A DNA stretch of 64,000 nt from Paenibacillus glucanolyticus NBRC 15330 (GCF_004000885.1 NZ_BIMC01000016.1:62001-126000); one strand, 5' to 3'; numbered from the stretch's first letter, positions 53,728-62,618 are shown. Numbers and translations are program-made. The notes: generated by a model not told the origin, from the sequence alone.

Positions 53728-54192
53728 TTATAGCTTTTCTTCAATGATTTTGTCCAGTAAGATGTCACACCCGGCATCAATGAGCCGATACACTTCCTCA
53801 AAATTTCCGGTGAAATACGGATCAGGCACCTCGCGCAGCTTTTCATTCGGAAGCAAATCCATAAACTTCAGAATCGCAGCGTCGTTGCCCCCGGATAGTT
53901 TGCGCATATTCGACACGTTGGAATCATCCATGCCGATTACATAATCGAAGTTCGCGAGATCCTGGCTGACCACTTTACGCGCAACCATTCCTTCATAGCT
54001 GATACGCCAGCTGTCCAGCAGCTTTCTGGTTCCTTCGTGAGGAACGCTGCCGATATGCCAGTCACCTGTTCCTGCTGAATCCACGCTTACCTGATCCTGC
54101 AGCCCCCGCTGCACAATCTTATGACGCAGCACCGCTTCAGCCATAGGCGAGCGGCAGATATTGCCCAAACATACAAACAAGACGGATACCAT
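53728..54192 (-). CDS. Low molecular weight protein-tyrosine phosphatase
   Basis: A 154-residue LMW-PTPase. The P-loop VCLGNICRSP (Cys8, Arg14) and the general acid in DPYFTGNF (about 121) are present, as in B. subtilis YfkJ. Dephosphorylates tyrosine or arginine residues in proteins. No kinase gene is nearby. ATG follows AAAGGAGAGG. Confidence 0.93.
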   Translation of the reverse strand: MVSVLFVCLGNICRSPMAEAVLRHKIVQRGLQDQVSVDSAGTGDWHIGSVPHEGTRKLLDSWRISYEGMVARKVVSQDLANFDYVIGMDDSNVSNMRKLSGGNDAAILKFMDLLPNEKLREVPDPYFTGNFEEVYRLIDAGCDILLDKIIEEKL

Positions 54193-54272
54193 AGTTCCCC
54201 TCTCCTTTACGATATAAAAATCGTCTTTCGCGTGTATTCTCTACCCACGAATAACGTTTGTTTGCATCTCCA

Positions 54273-54926
54273 TTAACCCGAGCTTACTTCTTTTCCGCTG
54301 GGTGCCTGACCTATTCCACGGTGAAGCGACCTTCTCGGCAATCTCCATTTATAAAGCACCGATAGCATCCGGAACAGGATGACAACTGCAAATAGTGTGA
54401 GCAGCTGCCAAGTCTTGGTTGCGATGCCGAGACCGATGGCGACACCTGCAGCCATGGCCCAGACAGCATAGATCTCATCGCGCAGCACTAGCGGTTTGCG
54501 GCCTGCCAGAAGATCGCGGACCATCCCTCCGCCACTGCCTGTCAGGACGGCTGCCACGATTACTGCACTAAGAGGGTGATTCATCTCTGTGGCATATAAG
54601 GCCCCCTGAATCGCAAAGGCAGATAAACCGATCGCATCGAACAAGGCCTCCGTTTTCTTCCAGTGCTGAATCAAACCAAGCGGCAGCACAAACGCTACGA
54701 ATACCGATATCATTGCCAGTACGATTAAATCCCCCTGACCCCACAGGGTGGTTACCGGCACGCCAATCAGTACATTCCTTATTATACCCCCGCCGAAGGC
54801 TGTGACTAAACCAAGCACCACAACCCCCAGAATATCGTATTCTTCTTCCATTGCTACAAAAGCTCCGGACATGGCAAACGCAATGGTGCCAATGATGCTG
54901 AATACGTCAAACACATGCATGTCCAA
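54273..54926 (-). CDS. TRIC-type cation channel family membrane protein (UPF0126)
   Basis: A 217-residue integral membrane protein with seven predicted helices arranged as two repeats, each with a Gly-rich motif (AFGGGIIRNVL about 43-53; TGSGGGMVRDLL about 128-139). Prokaryotic TRIC proteins conduct monovalent cations; the E. coli relative YadS/YicG has also been linked to glycine uptake. A TTG start is used, 8 bases after GGGGGA; ATG two codons later is an alternative. Confidence 0.88.
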   Translation of the reverse strand: MDMHVFDVFSIIGTIAFAMSGAFVAMEEEYDILGVVVLGLVTAFGGGIIRNVLIGVPVTTLWGQGDLIVLAMISVFVAFVLPLGLIQHWKKTEALFDAIGLSAFAIQGALYATEMNHPLSAVIVAAVLTGSGGGMVRDLLAGRKPLVLRDEIYAVWAMAAGVAIGLGIATKTWQLLTLFAVVILFRMLSVLYKWRLPRRSLHRGIGQAPSGKEVSSG

Positions 54927-55058
54927 AATTCAGTTCCCCCGCTCCCCCGTCAATTTTACATATTACATTGTAGCCGTGCCTATCAAAATTGTGCAAGCAT
55001 GAAAACTGCTCTATACTAGAGTTCAATGGCAATTCTCTCAAAAAAGGAGGAATTTACT

Positions 55059-55703
55059 ATGAAGCATACCCGCGTCCTGATCTTTACAGGTGGGGAGTTG
55101 TCACCACGGTTTCTGGAAGAGATCCAGAACGGAGACTTCATTATAGGGGCAGACCGGGGAGCCCTTTACCTGATTGAGCATGGCATTCGACCCAACCTGT
55201 CTGTGGGGGATTTCGACTCCATTCCGCCAGAGCAGATGGAACGCGTAAGGTCCATGAGCGAGAAGGTGGTTGACTGTGACCCGATTGATAAAAATCTGAC
55301 CGATACCGAGCTTGCCTTTGACCTGGCACTTGATAAATCCCCCGAATCCATATTGATTCTTGGAGCAACAGGCTCGCGCCTGGATCATACGCTCGCTAAC
55401 ATCCACATGCTGATTCGAGGACTGCAGCATCACATCTCATGTTCTATATTAGATGAGAACAATTTCATCACACTGACAGGCACGAGCTGCATTGTCGAGA
55501 ACAAGGGGTTTACATATGTCTCCCTGCTGCCGCTCACAACGGAAGTGACAGGCATCCATCTTGAGGGGTTTGAGTATCCTCTCCATGATGCCACATTACG
55601 ATTGGGACAATCCTTAGGGGTCAGCAATAAGCTGGCCGAAGATAAGGGGACGGTCCGGATTGAGGGCGGTTTGCTGCTCATCATTCAGAGTAAGGATGGC
55701 TAA
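55059..55703 (+). CDS. thiN: Thiamine diphosphokinase
   Basis: A 214-residue enzyme transferring pyrophosphate from ATP to thiamine. Motifs GADRGALYL, VGDFDSIP and GATGSRLDHTLANIH are typical, and length is normal. ATG at 55059 follows AAGGAGGA; an earlier in-frame start overlaps that site. Monocistronic, with its own terminator. Supplies the cofactor used by PdhA/PdhB. Confidence 0.94.
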   Translation: MKHTRVLIFTGGELSPRFLEEIQNGDFIIGADRGALYLIEHGIRPNLSVGDFDSIPPEQMERVRSMSEKVVDCDPIDKNLTDTELAFDLALDKSPESILILGATGSRLDHTLANIHMLIRGLQHHISCSILDENNFITLTGTSCIVENKGFTYVSLLPLTTEVTGIHLEGFEYPLHDATLRLGQSLGVSNKLAEDKGTVRIEGGLLLIIQSKDG

Positions 55704-55758
55704 TCGTTACTTTTTTGTAATCTTTAATCGATAATTGTTAACAACTTAAATCGACGTT

Positions 55759-55785
55759 AAAAACCCTTGTGTATCAAGGGTTTTT
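55759..55785 (+). terminator. Terminator of thiN
   Basis: AAAAACCCTTG / CAAGGGTTTTT with a 5-base loop. The flanking sequence repeats a TTTTGTAA(T/C)(C/T)TTTAAT element at about 55710 and 55832, of unknown meaning. Confidence 0.88.
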
Positions 55786-55968
55786 ATTCGTTTCGGAACT
55801 ATTACATGGAACTATTTCTTAATATTTTGTAACTTTTAATGATATTTTAATAATTCGCTTTCATTTCATGTGTCCCAACGCTTTGCGCCAAATATCCAAA
55901 ATATAGACGGTTTCAAATCTGATATACTCGGTTCATCGCAAAAACAAAACTGCTTGGAGGTATACAAC

Positions 55969-56463
55969 ATGAATCGACAGAATTGGATTAAGAAGGCCGT
56001 AGTAATCAGCTTGAGCGCTACATTGGGAGCAGGGGCAGTCCTTACGGTTGCACCGCCAGCTCCTGTAGAAGCCGCATCAGTAAGTAAAGGAACTCAAGTC
56101 GTTAACTTTGGTAAACAATATATGGGGACACCTTATAAATTCGGAGCATCCACGTCCACTACAAGTGTATTTGACTGCTCATCCTTCATGAAACATATTT
56201 TCAAGAAATACGGAGTAAACCTTCCACGTACATCAGCTGCCCAATCCAAAGTTGGCACAGCGGTATCAAAATCTAACTTGAAAGCAGGCGATTTGGTATT
56301 TTTCTCAAGCGGAAGCCGTGCCAATGGTAGCAACGTAACTCACGTTGCTGTCTACATGGGTAATAACAAAATTCTGCACACCTACGGCAAACCGGGTGTA
56401 ACAATCTCCAGCCTGACAGGCAACTGGAGCAAAACGTACCTGAAAGCTCGTCGCGTACTGTAG
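55969..56463 (+). CDS. Secreted NlpC/P60 family peptidase
   Basis: A 164-residue exported protein made of a signal peptide (about 1-36, ending VEAAS) and a single NlpC/P60 domain. Catalytic Cys70 (FDCSSFMKHIF), His125 (VTHVAVYMG) and His137 are in place. It probably cleaves the D-Glu-diamino acid bond in peptidoglycan stems. No LysM or SH3 anchor is present, which is short for the family. The ATG follows GGAGGT; a longer frame from 55870 lacks a site. Confidence 0.92.
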   Translation: MNRQNWIKKAVVISLSATLGAGAVLTVAPPAPVEAASVSKGTQVVNFGKQYMGTPYKFGASTSTTSVFDCSSFMKHIFKKYGVNLPRTSAAQSKVGTAVSKSNLKAGDLVFFSSGSRANGSNVTHVAVYMGNNKILHTYGKPGVTISSLTGNWSKTYLKARRVL

Positions 56464-56488
56464 TTTAATACTATCTATCAGAATAATG

Positions 56489-56521
56489 AAGACCGTCTTC
56501 CACTCAAGGAAGACGGTCTTT
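56489..56521. terminator. Bidirectional terminator shared by the NlpC/P60 and response regulator genes
   Basis: AAGACCGTCTTCC / GGAAGACGGTCTT with a 6-base loop and TTTT after. The regulator's stop codon (56504-56506) lies in the loop, so the right arm encodes its last residues. Confidence 0.88.
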
Positions 56522-57223
56522 TGTGTTTGCATCGATCTCATCCTGGGATAAGAGTTTATATCCGATTCCCCGAATGGTACGCAGCAGTTTAGGCCTGCGT
56601 CCTTTATCGATTTTTTCTCTTAAATGAAGAATATAAACATCGACCACATTGGTCCCCGTATGAAAATCATAATCCCACACTTCTCTTAATATGTCCTCTC
56701 GCGTACAAACCTGACCCTGCCTTCTCGCCAAGAACAGCAGCAGATCATATTCACGATGAGTAAGTGCAAGCGTTTCATTCTCCCGGGTGACATTTCGGCA
56801 TAAAGGGTCAATGGCTAGATCTCCGATGCGAATGATCTCATCCTGCTCCTTGCGACCTGTCTGAAAGAGTCTCAACAGATTGGAAATCCGCGCCAACAAT
56901 TCCCTGGTGTCCCATTCATTCGGAATATAGTCGTGGGCACCAGACTCCAGCGCTTGAATAGCTTCATCAGAACCATCATTCCCAATGACGATAATAGGAA
57001 TCTGCTCCCCTCTGCCTGTCAGCCGTTGCACAAGGTTAAAATGACTCATTCCCGGCAGCTTGCTATCCATGAGCAGCAAGTCAGCGTTTGTGCGCTGTAA
57101 CGCTGCGACCACCTCGGAGTAATTTAAAGCATGTGTCACCTTATAACCTGCTTGTCCGAGTTTCTCCATGAGCTGTTGAACCCGCTCTTGATTATCCGCC
57201 GCAATCAAAATAACTTTCTCCAC
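56504..57223 (-). CDS. Orphan OmpR-type response regulator with degenerate receiver
   Basis: A 239-residue protein: receiver domain (1-115) and winged-helix trans_reg_C domain (about 130-228, ending LRTIRGIGYKLL). The phospho-acceptor Asp53 (LLMDSKLPG) is present, but the acidic pair reads Ala9-Asp10, the Thr/Ser switch is Gly81, and the invariant Lys is Asn102 (DYIPNEWD). Such receivers usually do not take part in normal phosphotransfer. No histidine kinase is adjacent. Divergent from the GH87 gene across 374 bases. Stop lies inside a terminator. Confidence 0.88.
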   Translation of the reverse strand: MEKVILIAADNQERVQQLMEKLGQAGYKVTHALNYSEVVAALQRTNADLLLMDSKLPGMSHFNLVQRLTGRGEQIPIIVIGNDGSDEAIQALESGAHDYIPNEWDTRELLARISNLLRLFQTGRKEQDEIIRIGDLAIDPLCRNVTRENETLALTHREYDLLLFLARRQGQVCTREDILREVWDYDFHTGTNVVDVYILHLREKIDKGRRPKLLRTIRGIGYKLLSQDEIDANTKDRLP

Positions 57224-57436
57224 GGGTTCTCCCCCGCTTTCAACACTTAATATTGTAAGTATGTCTATTTGTTCCTGCTTTCAGTCCTGTTTCAAATTTT
57301 TAACAGCTGTAACCAAAATCGTCTCTCAATCACCCTTATTTATCCAATTCATGCTGGGATCACCTACAATTTCCGTAGAATTACATCTTATCTTCTCATT
57401 GGATCTATTTTTATAATGGGATATATGAACACGAAA

Positions 57437-57445
57437 GGGGGGGGG
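57437..57445. repeat. Nine-base G homopolymer
   Basis: G9 lies about 155 bases upstream of the GH87 start. Runs of this length are prone to slippage. It could alter promoter spacing, or be a site of sequencing error. Confidence 0.7.
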
Positions 57446-57520
57446 CTTCTAACGCATCGCGCATATTGTTCGGAGGTGTAAGTCTCATCCGGTAATCAAG
57501 TCTGAAAAAGGGCATTTTCT

Positions 57521-57534
57521 TGAAATCGTTTTCA
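57521..57534 (+). promoter_or_regulatory. Catabolite-responsive element (cre) for CcpA
   Basis: TGAAATCGTTTTCA fits the consensus TGWAANCGNTNWCA at every position, 64 bases upstream of the GH87 start. It predicts CcpA repression of the enzyme when preferred sugars are present. Confidence 0.85.
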
Positions 57535-57597
57535 TTCTTTTCAGCGAACCGCACGCCTTCGTCGGGTATCAATCATTTATGAAGGAGGAAAAATAAC

Positions 57598-60500
57598 ATG
57601 CGCAACAAACACGTAGCATGGCCCCTTGTTGTAACCATGCTAATATCCATTTTGTTTACGACTGCCGGGCCTGCCGTTCCCGTTTCGGCCGCAGGTGAAA
57701 CCAACCTGTCACTGGGCAAAGCCGTAACAGCAAGCGGTCAGTCCCAAACCTACAGCCCAAGTAACGTCAACGACGGCAATCAGGGCACTTACTGGGAAAG
57801 CACGAATCAAGCGTTCCCACAATGGATTCAAGTCGATCTCGGCGCCAATACGAGTATTGACCGGATCGTGCTAAAGCTCCCCTCCAATTGGGAATCACGG
57901 AGCCAAACCCTGTCTGTGCAAGGGAGCGTGAACGGTTCAACGTTCACGAGTATTGTAGATTCGGCGGACTATGAGTTCAGCCCATCCGGGACAGGAAACG
58001 CGGTCACCCTCCATTTTGACGAGACAAACACCCGCTATGTCCGACTGAACGTTACAGGGAACACGACTTGGCCGGCTGCGCAGCTGTCCGAATTCGAAAT
58101 TTACGGATCTGCCGACTCTCCGTCAACTCCTCCAACGGGAGACAATATCTCGATTGGCAAACCCGTAACCGCCTCTTCAAGCACATTCACGTATGTAGCA
58201 TCCAATGCAAACGACAACGACATCCATACATATTGGGAGGGCGGAAGCAATCCAAGCTCTTTAACACTCGATCTGGGATCGGACCACGAGATTACCTCGA
58301 TCGTATTAAAGCTAAACCCGTCGGCGGAGTGGGGAACTCGCACCCAAACCATTCAAGTGTTAGGGCATAACCAAGGTTCAACTAACTTCAGTAATCTGGT
58401 CTCGGCACAAGCTTATACGTTTAATCCGGCTTCCGGCAACTTGGTAACCATACCGGTCACAGCAACTGCGAAACGTCTGCAGTTAAACATTACGTCCAAT
58501 TCCGGGGCACCGGCCGGACAGATTGCAGAATTCGAAGTATACGGCAAGCCCGGACAGAATCCGGATCTAACCATAACCGGTTTGTCCTGGACTCCTTCCT
58601 CACCGCTTGAGAATGATCAAATTACGTTACAGGCCATCGTGAAAAACATCGGCGGCGTTGAAGCTCCGCCTACAACCGTCAATTTCTACCTGAACAGCAC
58701 GTTGGCTGGCACTTCTCCGGTAGGAGCGCTTGCAGCAGGAGCTTCCACCACGGTTTCGCTGCAGGCCGGTACCTATGCCGCTGCCTCCTATTCGCTCCGA
58801 GCAAAGGTCGATGAAAATAATCAAATCATCGAACAAAATAAAGAGAATAACAGCTATTTGCATTCCTCCCCACTGGTCATCGCACCTGTGGAAAGTTCCG
58901 ATTTGGTAGGTACGGTACAATGGACTCCAACTACACCCGCTGCAGGTAATGCTGTAGCTTTTACCGTTAACCTTAAAAACCAAGGGAACAAAGCTTCTGC
59001 AAGCGGCTCCCATGCCATCTCAGTCGCGCTGAAGAATCCTGCAGGATCAACGATCCAAACCTTAAATGGAGCCTATAATGGCACGCTTGCTGCCGGTGCA
59101 TCCACTAGCGTCACTATTCCAGGGACCTGGACAGCGGCAAATGGCAGCTACACAGTAACCACAACTGTCGCAGCAGATGCGAATGAAGCACCGGTCAAAC
59201 GAGAGAATAACGTCAGTCAGGCCAATCTGTCCGTTGATTCATCCCGCGGCGCAAGCATGCCGTATACCCGTTACGATACGGATGATGCCGCCCAAGGTGG
59301 CGGTGCCATTCTAAAGACAGCTCCGACATTCGATCAAGCACTGACAGCCTCGGAAGCTTCTGGCCAAAGCTACGTAGCTCTTCCCTCTAACGGCTCCAAC
59401 CTGGAGTGGACCGTCAGACAAGGCGAAGGTGGCGCTGGCGTAACCATGAGATATACGATGCCGGACTCGTCGAACGGCATGGGATTGAACGGCTCGCTTG
59501 ACGTTTATGTAAATGGAGCCAAGAAAAAAACCATTCCGTTGTCTTCCTATTATAGCTGGCAGTATTTCTCCAGTGATCATCCTGAGGATGCACCGGGTGG
59601 CGGGCGTCCCCTCTTCCGATTTGATGAAGTACACTGGAAAATGGATACTCCGCTCCAGCCAGGGGACAAGATCCGTATTCAGAAATCCAATGCCGATAAC
59701 CTGGAATATGGTGTCGACTTCATCGAAGTTGAGCCGGTTCCTGCAGCTATCGCCCGACCAGCCAATTCGGTATCGGTAACAGACCTCGGCGCTGTAGCGA
59801 ACGACGGCAACGATGACCTTCAAGCGTTTGAAGCCGCGGTTCAAGCTGCTGCTTCATCGGGCAAAACCTTATACATTCCGGAAGGAACATTCCATTTGGG
59901 CAACATGTGGAAGGTAGGATCCGTTGGCAACATGATCAATGATATCAAGATTATGGGCGCTGGCATCTGGCATACAAACATCCAATTCACCAATCCGAAT
60001 GCAGCGTCAGGCGGAATATCGCTTCGTGTCACAGGACAGCTGGATTTCAGCCATATTTACCTGAATTCAAATCTGAGGTCGCGTTATAATCAAAATGCCG
60101 TCTACAAAGGATTTATGGATAACTTCGGCACGAATTCCAAAATTCATAATGTGTGGGTAGAGCATTTTGAATGCGGCTTCTGGGTAGGGGATTATGCGCA
60201 TACTCCGGCGATAATCGCGGATGGACTGATCATTGAGAACAGCCGTGTCCGTAATAATCTCGCGGATGGCGTCAATTTTGCTCAAGGAACAAGCAACTCA
60301 ACCGTACGTAACAGCAGTATTCGAAATAACGGGGACGACGGACTTGCCGTGTGGACGAGTAACGTGAACGGCGCGCCTGCCGGCGTCAACAATACGTTCT
60401 CCTACAACACCATCGAAAACAACTGGCGTGCGGCAGCCATCGCATTTTTTGGAGGAAGCGGCCATAAGGCTACTCACAACCTGATTGTTGACACGGTTGG

Positions 60501-60948
60501 CGGCTCCGGCATTCGAATGAACACCGTGTTCCCTGGATACCATTTTCAGAACAATACGGGCATTCTGTTCTCCGACACCACCATTATAGGCAGTGGAACC
60601 AGTAAAGATCTGTATAACGGGGAGCGTGGTGCAATCGATCTGGAAGCATCGAATAATCCGATCCGAAATGTCACGTTTACCAACATCGATATACGGAACA
60701 CCCAACGCAGCGCTGTGCAGTTTGGTTATAGTGGAGGCTTCCAGAACATCGTATTTAACCATATCAATATCGACGGCACAGGACTTGATGGAATCACAAC
60801 TTCACGGTTCTCCACCCCACATCCGGGTGCGGCGATCTACACTTATACAGGGAATGGATCTGCGACGTTCAACAATCTCACCACACGAAACATCGCTCAT
60901 CCTAATCTGTACTTCATTCAGAACGGTTTTAATCTGATCCTGCAATAA
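57598..60948 (+). CDS. Secreted multi-domain GH87-type alpha-glucanase
   Basis: A 1116-residue exported enzyme. Signal peptide (1-31), two F5/8-type C (discoidin) carbohydrate-binding modules (about 35-172 and 182-322), two CARDB Ig-like modules (about 323-430 and 433-548), and a beta-sandwich module (about 550-720, ending in LEYGVDFIEVEPVP). The C-terminal right-handed beta-helix (about 725-1116) has the acidic motifs NNLADGVNF and NNGDDGLAVW, as in GH87 alpha-1,3-glucanases (mycodextranases). Likely cuts fungal or bacterial alpha-1,3-glucan. Under a perfect cre box. ATG follows GAAGGAGG. Confidence 0.8.
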   Translation: MRNKHVAWPLVVTMLISILFTTAGPAVPVSAAGETNLSLGKAVTASGQSQTYSPSNVNDGNQGTYWESTNQAFPQWIQVDLGANTSIDRIVLKLPSNWESRSQTLSVQGSVNGSTFTSIVDSADYEFSPSGTGNAVTLHFDETNTRYVRLNVTGNTTWPAAQLSEFEIYGSADSPSTPPTGDNISIGKPVTASSSTFTYVASNANDNDIHTYWEGGSNPSSLTLDLGSDHEITSIVLKLNPSAEWGTRTQTIQVLGHNQGSTNFSNLVSAQAYTFNPASGNLVTIPVTATAKRLQLNITSNSGAPAGQIAEFEVYGKPGQNPDLTITGLSWTPSSPLENDQITLQAIVKNIGGVEAPPTTVNFYLNSTLAGTSPVGALAAGASTTVSLQAGTYAAASYSLRAKVDENNQIIEQNKENNSYLHSSPLVIAPVESSDLVGTVQWTPTTPAAGNAVAFTVNLKNQGNKASASGSHAISVALKNPAGSTIQTLNGAYNGTLAAGASTSVTIPGTWTAANGSYTVTTTVAADANEAPVKRENNVSQANLSVDSSRGASMPYTRYDTDDAAQGGGAILKTAPTFDQALTASEASGQSYVALPSNGSNLEWTVRQGEGGAGVTMRYTMPDSSNGMGLNGSLDVYVNGAKKKTIPLSSYYSWQYFSSDHPEDAPGGGRPLFRFDEVHWKMDTPLQPGDKIRIQKSNADNLEYGVDFIEVEPVPAAIARPANSVSVTDLGAVANDGNDDLQAFEAAVQAAASSGKTLYIPEGTFHLGNMWKVGSVGNMINDIKIMGAGIWHTNIQFTNPNAASGGISLRVTGQLDFSHIYLNSNLRSRYNQNAVYKGFMDNFGTNSKIHNVWVEHFECGFWVGDYAHTPAIIADGLIIENSRVRNNLADGVNFAQGTSNSTVRNSSIRNNGDDGLAVWTSNVNGAPAGVNNTFSYNTIENNWRAAAIAFFGGSGHKATHNLIVDTVGGSGIRMNTVFPGYHFQNNTGILFSDTTIIGSGTSKDLYNGERGAIDLEASNNPIRNVTFTNIDIRNTQRSAVQFGYSGGFQNIVFNHINIDGTGLDGITTSRFSTPHPGAAIYTYTGNGSATFNNLTTRNIAHPNLYFIQNGFNLILQ

Positions 60949-60956
60949 AATGCAGC

Positions 60957-60990
60957 AAGAGGAGGTGCCGTGAATAAGGCGCCTCCTCTT
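60957..60990. terminator. Bidirectional terminator between GH87 and ThiF-like genes
   Basis: AAGAGGAGGTGCC / GGCGCCTCCTCTT with one mismatch, followed by GTTTAGTTT on the plus strand. The two genes converge here. Confidence 0.8.
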
Positions 60991-61048
60991 GTTTAGTTTC
61001 TACACCCATACTGTATTTTACATTTCTACACCCATGCAATTTTCGTCA

Positions 61049-62179
61049 TTATCCACCGACGTATTTATGATAAAGCGTTCTGGCTTTGGCTAAATCCGAT
61101 GTCCCATGGACCAGCGTTCTGCCGTCCCCGAATATAACGAGACGATGGGGATCTGCCTGATAGATGATCATGTACGGAGTTACGGTGGCTTTTCCTTGCT
61201 GAAGCCGGTTCAATCGATCGGCTACTTCGTGAAGGTCCAGCTGTAATGGTCTGGCAGGTCGGATCTGTACCGTATCTCTCCCGCATAACACTTCGCTTTT
61301 GTCCACATTCGCTGAGGTCAGGTATGGATAATCAGGATGCTCTCCGCACGTTGGACAATCTGATTTCTTGGCACGGTCCACGCCAAATTCCACCCGCTCA
61401 TTGCGCCACAGGTCAAATGACAGCATCTTTTTTCTAAGGGCATTCCTTTGCCCTGACAACAGTTTCATCGCTTCCATCGTTTGATGGGCAGCTACGATCT
61501 GTACCGCTTGGGGGAGTATGCCGTTTATATCGCAGGTGTCCCCGCCTAAAGGAATGGTTCTGAGCAGACAGTTCAGGCAAGGGGTTTCTCCCGGCAGAAA
61601 AGTGTAACTCATTCCTGAACTTCCCACGCACCCTCCATAAATCCACGGGATCCCTAACTTAAATCCGATATCATTCACGATCAGCCGGGTTTCAAAATTG
61701 TCCGTGGCGTCCATTATCAAATCTGCGCCTTGGCAGAGGATCGACAATTCTTGGGCACGAACATCCATCACGATGCCATCAATGATACCATCCGAATTAA
61801 TCTCAGTTAGCCGCTTAGCCGCTGCTATTGCCTTCGGGAGCCGGTCGATTGCATCCTGTTCGGTGAACAGCTGCTGACGCTGCAGATTACTCCACTCCAC
61901 GTAATCTCGGTCGACGATGGTTACGTGCCCAACTCCTGCGCGAACCAGAGTCTCCGCCACGGCACTCCCCAGCGCACCCGCCCCAAGGACAAGCACATGA
62001 CTGCTTGCAAGCCGCTGCTGTCCTTCGCTTCCAAAGGGTGCAAATCGCTCTTGACGGGAATAACGGTGCTCACGTTCTATCGAAAATGCATCGCTTCGGT
62101 CCGAGACCTGCGCAGCTGCTGCATCGAAAACCTGTTTGTTGTTTATCGGTCCCTCACGCTTATCACTGAATCCAGACAT
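61049..62179 (-). CDS. ThiF/MoeB-like adenylyltransferase
   Basis: A 376-residue E1-like enzyme. ATP-binding GAGALGSAVAE, NLQRQQLF, DATDNFETR and the Cys-containing GGDTCDINGILPQ are present, plus two Cys pairs (CLNC and CPTC) for zinc. It activates a sulfur carrier (ThiS or MoaD) by adenylation. A C-terminal extension of about 90 residues and an N-terminal one of about 38 go beyond the core fold; the extension resembles that of many Bacillales ThiF/MoeB proteins. Which pathway it serves is not clear, though moeA and mobB at 14 kb make molybdopterin plausible. ATG follows AGGAGGA. Confidence 0.9.
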   Translation of the reverse strand: MSGFSDKREGPINNKQVFDAAAAQVSDRSDAFSIEREHRYSRQERFAPFGSEGQQRLASSHVLVLGAGALGSAVAETLVRAGVGHVTIVDRDYVEWSNLQRQQLFTEQDAIDRLPKAIAAAKRLTEINSDGIIDGIVMDVRAQELSILCQGADLIMDATDNFETRLIVNDIGFKLGIPWIYGGCVGSSGMSYTFLPGETPCLNCLLRTIPLGGDTCDINGILPQAVQIVAAHQTMEAMKLLSGQRNALRKKMLSFDLWRNERVEFGVDRAKKSDCPTCGEHPDYPYLTSANVDKSEVLCGRDTVQIRPARPLQLDLHEVADRLNRLQQGKATVTPYMIIYQADPHRLVIFGDGRTLVHGTSDLAKARTLYHKYVGG

Positions 62180-62217
62180 GACCTTTCCTCCTGATGAACT
62201 ATTTCTGCATACAAATA

Positions 62218-62238
62218 CCCATCCCCCATGAGGATGGG
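62218..62238. terminator. Short hairpin upstream of the ThiF-like gene
   Basis: CCCATCC / GGATGGG with a 7-base loop and no T-run. A weak structure that may belong to the 3' end of the phosphotransferase remnant. Confidence 0.35.
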
Positions 62239-62290
62239 CAGCCTCATCGTATCTTAATATAACTTGGTATTCAGCGCCTTCTCCAGCATA

Positions 62291-62542
62291 CTAGCGATGA
62301 CGCAGAATCCAGGCAGCACTCCGTGCTCTCCAAGCCATTCCCCATAAAAGACCTTGCGCCTCCCGCGTTACCTGCTGCTCTATCGCTTCTTCGGCTGTTT
62401 CCCTGACAACGACGTCAATTATCCTATCCAACAGAGCCGGTCTACGGGATCGTTCTACACCGTATGCGTCAACCAATAGACGGAGCTGACGGGCACGGAT
62501 TTGGGCACTTGGTAAACCTACCCTCTCGGCTACGTCATCATT
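62291..62542 (-). pseudogene. C-terminal remnant of a phosphotransferase (APH-family) gene
   Basis: 83 residues are open on the minus strand, including DDVAERVGLPSAQIRARQLR, LLVDAYGVERSRRPALLDR and AWRARSAAWILRHR before TAG. This pattern (arginine-rich helix, VDAYGL, C-terminal W-x-x-RHR) matches the C-terminal helical part of aminoglycoside-type phosphotransferases. An in-frame TAA at 62543 and lack of a start with a ribosome site show that the kinase core is gone. The rest of the 62.2-62.7 kb gap holds no gene. Confidence 0.55.
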
Positions 62543-62618
62543 TTAGCATATCACAAATGTACATGGATTAAGAACACTTTAGAACCCTGAAAAGGCACAG
62601 AGGTTGCCACCGATACCA

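Larger units (their letters stand above)
57224..57597. other. Divergent regulatory region between the orphan regulator and the GH87 gene
   Basis: A 374-base gap carrying a nine-G run (57437-57445) and a perfect cre box (57521-57534). A short frame across the first half (57269-57481) has no ribosome binding site and was not accepted. Confidence 0.6.

Noticed and set aside
55786..55968. A c-di-AMP (ydaO) riboswitch before the NlpC/P60 gene, a common location for it
   Set aside because: The conserved G-rich core motifs of that riboswitch are not present in this AT-rich leader.
57269..57481. A possible 70-residue leader protein spanning the G9 run
   Set aside because: No ribosome binding site and low-quality composition; the region is better explained as a divergent promoter region.
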